DNA of 64,000 nucleotides from NCBI RefSeq assembly GCF_003369915.1, contig NC_046674.1, positions 24,803,657 to 24,867,656 on the forward strand, given 5' to 3'. This DNA is from Drosophila miranda (lineage: Eukaryota > Arthropoda > Insecta > Diptera > Drosophilidae). This document shows, piece by piece, positions 57,601 to 64,000 of this stretch. The notes below the pieces were generated by a model. The model was given only the letters and a program-made list of their open reading frames with translations, was not told the DNA's origin and ran no database searches. Positions within the stretch are counted from its first letter, which is position 1. Each line of letters opens with the position of its first letter. A program made the position numbers and the translations under genes.

Positions 57601-58767
57601 ATCCTTAAATGATGTTGCAACCGCAGGCAGAAGAACACACACACACACACACACACACACACTACACAAGCATACGGATAGAGCAAGAGGCAAAAAAACA
57701 CACACACAGAGACAGAGACGACTCGTACATGATGCAAAATAGTGCCATAAATGATATGTGATAGACGGATGGACACTTAGTGGGGCTGCCTGGGATAAGA
57801 CCCTGTTTGTGTCCACAAATGAAGCTGCATCTATCCCGGTCCTACTTCTTCCCACACCCGTAATTAGCCGCCCTTTACAACCAAACTCATAAAAGCTGCT
57901 GTAAGTAGCCTGCTTTGACTTCATTCATTGCCGTACTCTGCCTTCCGGCATCCACCCAAGCACCCATCCAACAATCACTGCTGGTTCCGCCTCTTCTTTC
58001 GTTTTTATTACGTATACGCCCCGCTGCTCGATGTGGCACAGCTCTCGAGGCGAGACAACTCGAATGAGTGGAAAACAAACGATTCACAGTCTCTCGATCC
58101 ACCAGCCAGTCAGATAGCCATCTGTTTCGATATTTAGGCAGGGCAAATATGAAGTACACAATTCAGTTTAAAGAATTCTGAATACCGAGCACTTATTGAT
58201 TGCGTTTGACAGCCTCATCCTCTTAGACGTGGGACAGAAAGGGCTGACCGGAATATGCCACGCGAAATGGAACTAATGGCGACCATTTGAATCGAATGGA
58301 TTCGTTAGGCTGCGCTTTAACGACAGATCGCATCAGATTGCATCAGATCGTATCAGACTAAACGGCTCGAACTATAAAATAAATCCACATCCCCTGGAGA
58401 ATTGTGTCCGCATACGAGTATCACAATATAATTGCACAGGCCAGTTTATGGACGCGTGAGTACTCGTACTGCCGCACGATCGCTGGGTCGAAACAGTTTT
58501 CGGTGCGAGTCTAAGCAAGCAAACAGCACGGATGGGACTCTATGTAGAGAGTAATGGAGTAGAACCAGAGTCAGAGCCAGAGCCAGAGTCAGAGTCAGAG
58601 CCACAACTAGAGCAGAGTGGATCGAGTCTGAGATAATTAACATGAGTAATTAGTACCACATTGTTGTCGTTGTTATTGTTATTGCTGTTGTTGTGCAGAG
58701 GGGCTGGAGGATTGGATAAAGAGTCGAAGAGTGTTTAATTCAATATTTGCTTTTGCTTTTCGCACAG
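54642..58767. other. Pex3 3' region and FucTA upstream region
   Basis: No clear gene. A possible FucTA noncoding first exon ends at a GTAAGTGC donor at 55876-55883, with a matching acceptor (TTTTCGCACAG) at 58767. Contents include CTCTCTC/GAGAGAG tracts (55465-55505), AGACAGACAGACAGG (56017-56033), a (CA)n microsatellite (57631-57662) and a CAGAGTCAGAGCCAGAGCC hexamer run (58566-58605). The short open frame at about 55782-55877 looks weakly protein-like but is unsupported. Confidence 0.45.
57631..57662. repeat. (CA)n microsatellite
   Basis: About sixteen uninterrupted CA dinucleotides in the FucTA upstream region. Confidence 0.9.
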
Positions 58768-58879
58768 CGAAATGACAAAGGTAGCTGAAGGTGGAAGACG
58801 CAACTGACGTCGGTTCATCGGCCTCCAACCTGCGGTCCGAGCCCATTCCAAGGAGAAGTAGAAGTGTACATAATTCACC

Positions 58880-60673
58880 ATGCGACGACCAAAAATATCA
58901 CTGAAAAAGTATTTTTATTTCACACTGATCTGCGCTCTCCTGCTCATATTTGGTTTCAATCTCAAGTGAGTAATGGATACGATACCCATCGTTAGCCCCA
59001 ATCTAAACACGAATCGCAATAACACAATCTATCCCCCAGGGAAAACGAGATATGGAAAACCCGCAGTCCCCGAACAGCCCCGCTGACCACTCAGCAACAC
59101 CAGCAGAAGGTGCAACAATTCCCCTCACCGGACGCGGACCTCGCCGGGTCCGAGGAGCTCAGCAAACGGCCTGAGACATCTAGCTCCACTCCAGCCGATA
59201 GGCCTATAGTCGCCACTTCGCCCTCGAAAGCAGCAGGAGCAGAGGCTTTAGCGTTGGAGGGTCAGCAGACGGAGGATATAGAGGAGGAGGATATAGACGC
59301 CGACCGACATCTGGAGCCGGAACTGGAGCCGGAGCCGACCACAGCCAAGCTCTGGTTCTTCCGCAATGGTGAATACCATCCACGCCCGGCCAAGACCTAC
59401 AGCAATCGGCGGGCACGCAAGCGGTACGCACCCAAGCTGCTGCCGCATCAGGATTCGCACAGCGACCGCATTGTCAACCAGCTGATGTACGTGCCGCACA
59501 ACTACGAGCAAATCAAGGCCAGTGGCAAGCTGAAAACCATCCTCCTCTACAACGGCCTGGGTCCGTGGAATGTGAAGAAGGGGCGCGATGTCTTCCTGAG
59601 AGCCAAGTGTCCGGTGGATACATGCGAGCTGACTGCCAATCGGGAGTTTGCCAGTACGGCCGACATGATCCTATACAAAGACCACTACATTCCCACGGCA
59701 ATACGCCGTCCCAGCAATGCCAAGCAGGTCAGCATGCTCTACTATCTGGAGTGCCCCTATCACACGCAGAATGTCAAGGCACCCGATGCCATCAACTGGA
59801 CGGCCACCTACAGGTGACACCTACCTACTCTTTAGACACTGATTCTGTTCTTTCTGAGACTTATACGCTTCTTGGTTTGTTTCTTTTTTATTTTACGAGC
59901 AGACGTGACAGCACCATCGTAGCGCCCTATGAGAAGTGGCAGTACTACGACACCAAAGTCCAGCAGCAGGAGCAGGATCACAACTACGCCGTCAACAAAA
60001 CGAAGAAGGTGGCCTGGTTCGTTTCCAATTGTGGCGCCAGGAATGGGCGCCTCCAGTATGCCCACGAGCTGCAAAAACACATCGAGGTAGATATGGGATT
60101 CGATAGGATCTCGTGAAGATACTTACTATCCTTGTCCTTTGTGGCTTGTCCCAACAGGTGGACATATATGGTGCCTGCGGCAACTTCAAGTGCTCGCGTA
60201 GCACGGCAGACAAATGCTTCGAGATACTCGACAACGATTACAAGTTCTACCTGGCATTCGAAAACTCCAACTGCAAGGACTACATCACGGAGAAATTCTT
60301 TGTGAATGCCCTCAACCGGCGGGTGCTGCCAATCGTGATGGGTGCCCGCCCGGAGGATTACGAGGTGAGTGCCCCGCGTCGCTCATACATACACGTGGAT
60401 GAGTTTGCCTCGCCCAAGGAGTTGGCCGAATACCTGCGTATTCTCGACGGGGACGACGAACTCTACAACTCGTACTTCAAGTGGAAGGGCACGGGTGAGT
60501 TTATCAACACGTACTACTGGTGCCGGGTCTGCGCCACGCTCCACAACGAGGAGCAGCTGCGCAAGCCGCGCTGGTACGGCGACCTCAACGACTGGTGGCG
60601 TGGCGCGGGCGTTTGCACCAACGGCTCATGGAGGAACTTCAAGGCGCGCAAGGACGTGATCAGCGACGATTGA
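58880..60673 (+). CDS. FucTA: Core alpha-1,3-fucosyltransferase (GT10)
   Basis: Exons are 58880-58965, 59040-59813, 59903-60086 and 60158-60673: 1560 nt, 519 residues, phases consistent. A short basic cytosolic tail and a transmembrane anchor (YFYFTLICALLLIFGFNL) give Golgi type II topology. A Glu/Pro-rich stem of about 120 residues follows. The catalytic GT10 region includes AWFVSNCGARNGRLQYAHEL, VDIYGACGNFKCS and the donor-binding motif FENSNCKDYITEKFF. A Cys-rich C-terminus has WCRVC and NDWWRGAGVC. The enzyme adds alpha-1,3-fucose to the core GlcNAc of N-glycans, making the neural HRP epitope of insects. A short upstream reading frame (ATG 58772) in the 5' leader may modulate translation. 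Polyadenylation words are at 61851-61860. Confidence 0.96.
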
Positions 60674-62035
60674 GTGCTTGAGTCGGTCCAGATAGTGGGC
60701 CTTGGCATTGCGTAGATCCAACTTCTATTTTAATATCAGTGTGTAGCTTTGATTTGTTGTTGTTTTGTAGTTATCACTACCCACTATCACTATAACTATC
60801 ACTATCCACTAAAGAATGTGTAAAGAATTGCTTCCTTTTTGTCGGCGTTTTAGGTGAATGTTTTTTTGTAGCTAGCCGTAAGTGAACGAGACCTCGAAAC
60901 TAGCACTAGCGTTGCATGAGGAAATCAAAAAGCGTAGCAGCGGAGCAGCAGAGCAGAGTATTCAAACTAGCCCATAGACTAAAAGATCCCCCGGCAGATC
61001 GGTGTAACATATACAATACAACAAACAAAAAAAAAAAAACAAAAACATAAGAGAACCTAGAAACTTAGATTAGTTATACGTGGATATACCACCAGTACAT
61101 GCATAGATTATATATTATATAGTTGTTTAAACTACCAGCAAGTCCAATATAGAGCATAACGAGATGAAAGACGAAGGGCGAAAGACGGGAGACAAAGGGA
61201 TACAAGCGAGTTGAATGAAGTTTTTATCCGTAGATTGACCCACACATGTATGTACGAGTATTTACTAGCCTAACTGCAGTGGGAATGGGAAAGAGCCATC
61301 AGCTAAATAGCTTTGTAAGTGAATTAGATCTTTTTGTAAGCATTTTTGGCAAGCAAACAACTGGTGGATGGACGGATGGATAGCCCTAAAATACGAGTAC
61401 GTTGCGTGTGAAGTGAGAGCACTTCTTGAATTTACATATATGTTCTATGAGTTTGCAGCTTACATATTAGATTGTCTAGATTGTCTCTTGGTTGGACCGT
61501 TAGTCGCAGTGGAGCTACTCGGCCAGGTTTCCCAGCCTGTTAGCTAACCAATTAACTATTTTAGGACCGATTCGCACAAGCAAGTCCTTGGCCAAAAGCC
61601 ATATCTGAACTAATACAAATACAAATACAATCACCATTCCTATTTTTCACACAATATCAATTTACATATTGTATATGATTTCTGTTCTGTATACAAGCGA
61701 TTTTTTTTTTTGTTTTTCTACACTTTTAGCAATATTTATATTTATTGTATAACATTTAATTTATAAGTATGGAATAATATCATCTGTCTGTGTGTATTTT
61801 GATTGTGAACTTATTAAATTTTTAATTTTTACTGTGATACAAAAATTAATAATAAATAAAAAAAAAATTACAAATTAACAATGATAATTGTATTTAACAA
61901 TCACAAAAGATTGTGGTAGACAACTTTATTATTTCAAGCTTCAATTTGGAACAAGGAATATCTTGGGACGGATATAATAAACAACTGATGGTAGGACAAA
62001 TTATAAAATTTAGTGGAATTTCCCCCTCACATGGA
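60674..62035. other. FucTA 3' UTR and downstream
   Basis: A long AT-rich 3' region. AATAAATAAA at 61851-61860 is the best polyadenylation signal, giving a UTR of about 1.2 kb. No further coding signal. Confidence 0.5.
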
Positions 62036-62039
62036 ACAC

Positions 62040-63610
62040 ATATTTCAATCGATTCAAGTTCCTCTTAGATTATAAAATACTGGAAAAATGGATTCAAAAG
62101 CAACGCATAACCTTCAATGGCTTTTTTTGGGAATATATACGAAAAGTAATTGAAGCCAAATAAAAAAAAAATGAAAAATTAGAACATTTTTAAACCGAAT
62201 AAATTTGAGCAAGTTTAAGGAGTTCAGAATAGTACTTGTACTCAAACGATTCACATTTTCCTTAGATTATAAAATACTGAACAAATGGATTCAAAAGCAA
62301 CGCATAACCTTCAATGGCTTTTTTTGGGAATATATACGAAAAGTAATTGAAGCCAAATAAAAAAAAAAATAAAAAATTAGAACATTTTTAAACCGAATAA
62401 ATTTGAGCAAGTTTAAGGAGTTCAGAATAGTACTTGTACTCAAACGATTCACATTTTCCTTAGATTATAAAATACTGAACAAATGGATTCAAAAGCAACG
62501 CATAACCTTCAATGGCTTTTTTTGGGAATATATACGAAAAGTAATTGAAGCCAAATAAAAAAAAAATGAAAAATTAGAACATTTTTAAACCGAATAAATT
62601 TGAGCAAGTTTAAGGAGTTCAGAATAGTACTTGTACTCAAACGATTCACATTTTCCTTAGATCATAAAATACTGAACAAATGGATTCAAAAGCAACGCAT
62701 AACCTTCAATGGCTTTTTTTGGGAATATATACGAAAAGTAATTGAAGCCAAATAAAAAAAAAATAAAAAATTAGAACATTTTTAAACCGAATAAATTTGA
62801 GCAAGTTTAAGAAGTTCAGAATAGTACTTGTACTCAAACGATTCACATTTTCCTTAGATTATAAAATACTGAACAAATGGATTCAAAAGCAACGCATAAC
62901 CTTCAATGGCTTTTTTTGGGAATATATACGAAAAGTAATTGAAGCCAAATAAAAAAAAAATAAAAAATTATAACATTTTTAAACCGAATAAATTTGAGCA
63001 AGTTTAAGAAGTTCAGAATAGTACTTGTACTCAAACGATTCACATTTTCCTTAGATTATAAAATACTGAACAAATGGATTCAAAAGCAACGCATAACCTT
63101 CAATGGCTTTTTTTGGGAATATATACGAAAAGTAATTGAAGCCAAATAAAAAAAAAATAAAAAATTATAACATTTTTAAACCGAATAAATTTGAGCAAGT
63201 TTAAGGAGTTCAGAATAGTACTTGTACTCAAACGATTCACATTTTCCTTAGATTATAAAATACTGAACAAATGGATTCAAAAGCAACGCATAACCTTCAA
63301 TGGCTTTTTTTGGGAATATATACGAAAAGTAATTGAAGCCAAATAAAAAAAAAAATAAAAAATTAGAACATTTTTAAACCGAATAAATTTGAGCAAGTTT
63401 AAGGAGTTCAGAATAGTACTTGTACTCAAACGATTCACATTTTCCTTAGATTATAAAATACTGAACAAATGGATTCAAAAGCAACGCATAACCTTCAATG
63501 GTTTTTTTTGGGAATATATACGAAAAGTAATTGAAGCCAAATACAAAAAAAAAAAGATCAGTTGTAACATTTTTAAACGAAATCAATACGAACAGATTTA
63601 AGGAGTTCCG
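62040..63610. repeat. Tandem array of ~197-bp units, about eight copies
   Basis: The word AACCGAATAAATTTGAGC recurs at 62193, 62391, 62588, 62785, 62982, 63179 and 63377: steps of 197-198 bp. Each unit carries TTGTACTCAAACGATTCACA, ATTATAAAATACTGAACAAA, CAACGCATAACCTTCAATGG and an A-rich tract of variable length. Internal units are almost identical. The first (62040-62192) and last (after about 63540) are diverged, as expected for array edges. A 70-codon frame in the last unit is accidental (stops occur in other units). Confidence 0.95.
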
Positions 63611-63647
63611 CATATAACTCGTACTTCTGCTATAATCCAAATGTTAC

Positions 63648-64000
63648 TTAGACATGGCACATTTTCAACTGCTGTAGTAGGTCCTTCAACGCATGTAGTT
63701 TCTGCTGCTTGAAGTCCTTCTCTCCCGACGAGGCTACTATCTTTGCCGTAATCTTGCGTTGCAGGGCAATGGCCTCCACTTTCTTGGAGAGCTGCGAATA
63801 AAAGGACACAAAGGATCAGATGCATTTTCATTTGAGAGGACAAACAGTACTACCCACCTCAAAGGCCCGCTTTATAATGCCCTGGGGCATGCCAGCCAAT
63901 TTGGCCGCATTGAAGCCGTACGACTTGGGACAAGCACCGGCCGTGTACTTGTAGAGGAACGTAACCGTTTCCTGAGTGGGATCTGTGGTATCCTCATTTT
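63648..64000 (-). CDS. Msh6: Msh6 mismatch-repair protein, C-terminal end (partial)
   Basis: The minus strand at 64000-63858 reads [10 protein letters not shown]-like sequence: [20 protein letters not shown], then [15 protein letters not shown]. It is spliced (donor GTGGGT at 63857) to 63791-63648, [13 protein letters not shown]...[15 protein letters not shown], stop TAA. TFLYK...[15 protein letters not shown] is diagnostic of MSH6-type MutS proteins, and the post-SYG helices are the C-terminal ATPase/clamp end. It acts with MSH2 in MutS-alpha. The 5' part lies beyond the window. The alternative frame at 63598-63843 is a shadow. Confidence 0.93.

Noticed and set aside
63389-63601. 70-codon frame in the last unit of the 197-bp array
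   Set aside because: The other units have stops in the same frame, and the frame depends on the A-tract length.
62040-63610. Regularly spaced repeats resembling a CRISPR-like array
   Set aside because: Units are contiguous 197-bp tandem copies without spacers, and the genome is eukaryotic.
63598-63843. 81-codon frame with a signal-like start ([16 protein letters not shown])
   Set aside because: It is a shadow of the Msh6 last exon and its intron; the Msh6 frame has clear homology.

Overview
The window is nuclear DNA of a Drosophila. The coding parts are compact, GC-rich multi-exon genes with short GT-AG introns. Noncoding DNA is full of (CA)n, (CAG)n and AT-rich tracts and Drosophila-type mobile-element remnants (DINE-1/INE-1-like, mariner-like, PIF/Harbinger-like MITE, I-clade LINE). 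Gene content matches Muller element D (the 70-71 region of the D. melanogaster third chromosome, from memory). An obscura-group species is my best guess, but this is inference only.

Layout. 1-3.4 kb: a seven-exon gene with a DUF4806-like C-terminus, flanked by related 'ACTAGTT' repeats and an inverted repeat, with a LINE fragment in intron 3. 3.9-16.5 kb: CTP synthase (CTPsyn), whose 10.5-kb first intron holds simple repeats, a decayed mariner and a nested MADF-BESS gene on the same strand. 16.5-19.5 kb: two DINE-1-like elements. 19.5-22.2 kb: a MYND-finger/MSS51-like gene. 22.2-24.4 kb: degenerate repeats leading into a motif-1/DRE promoter. 24.5-33.4 kb: Bld10 (Cep135), whose large intron carries a nested, opposite-strand secreted DUF4789-like gene and a TTA-flanked MITE. 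33.5-39.0 kb, minus strand: a 1786-residue cysteine-rich protein with a 75-residue tandem repeat. 39.5-43.2 kb, minus strand: a 1067-residue protein I do not recognise. 46.0-49.3 kb, minus strand: Pdi. 50.2-51.0 kb: a small secreted-looking protein with an apparent frameshift. 51.6-52.3 kb, minus strand: a pyroglutamyl-peptidase I homologue that appears to use a GC-AG intron. 53.5-54.6 kb: Pex3. 58.9-60.7 kb: FucTA. 62.0-63.6 kb: an array of about eight 197-bp tandem repeats. 63.65 kb to the end, minus strand: the 3' end of Msh6.

The genes are mostly housekeeping functions (CTP synthesis, centriole assembly, ER disulfide formation, peroxisome biogenesis, Golgi fucosylation, mismatch repair) and do not form a single pathway. 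The most unusual feature of the window is a set of dispersed repeats that end in, or contain, a housekeeping core-promoter-like cassette (GGTATATTT / GTCAGAC / TATCGATA / GGTCACAC) and lie upstream of several of these genes. Gene models come from manual splice-site reading. Each was checked for frame continuity, and the exceptions (MSS51-like last exon, the 50-kb gene, the GC-AG intron) are reported.
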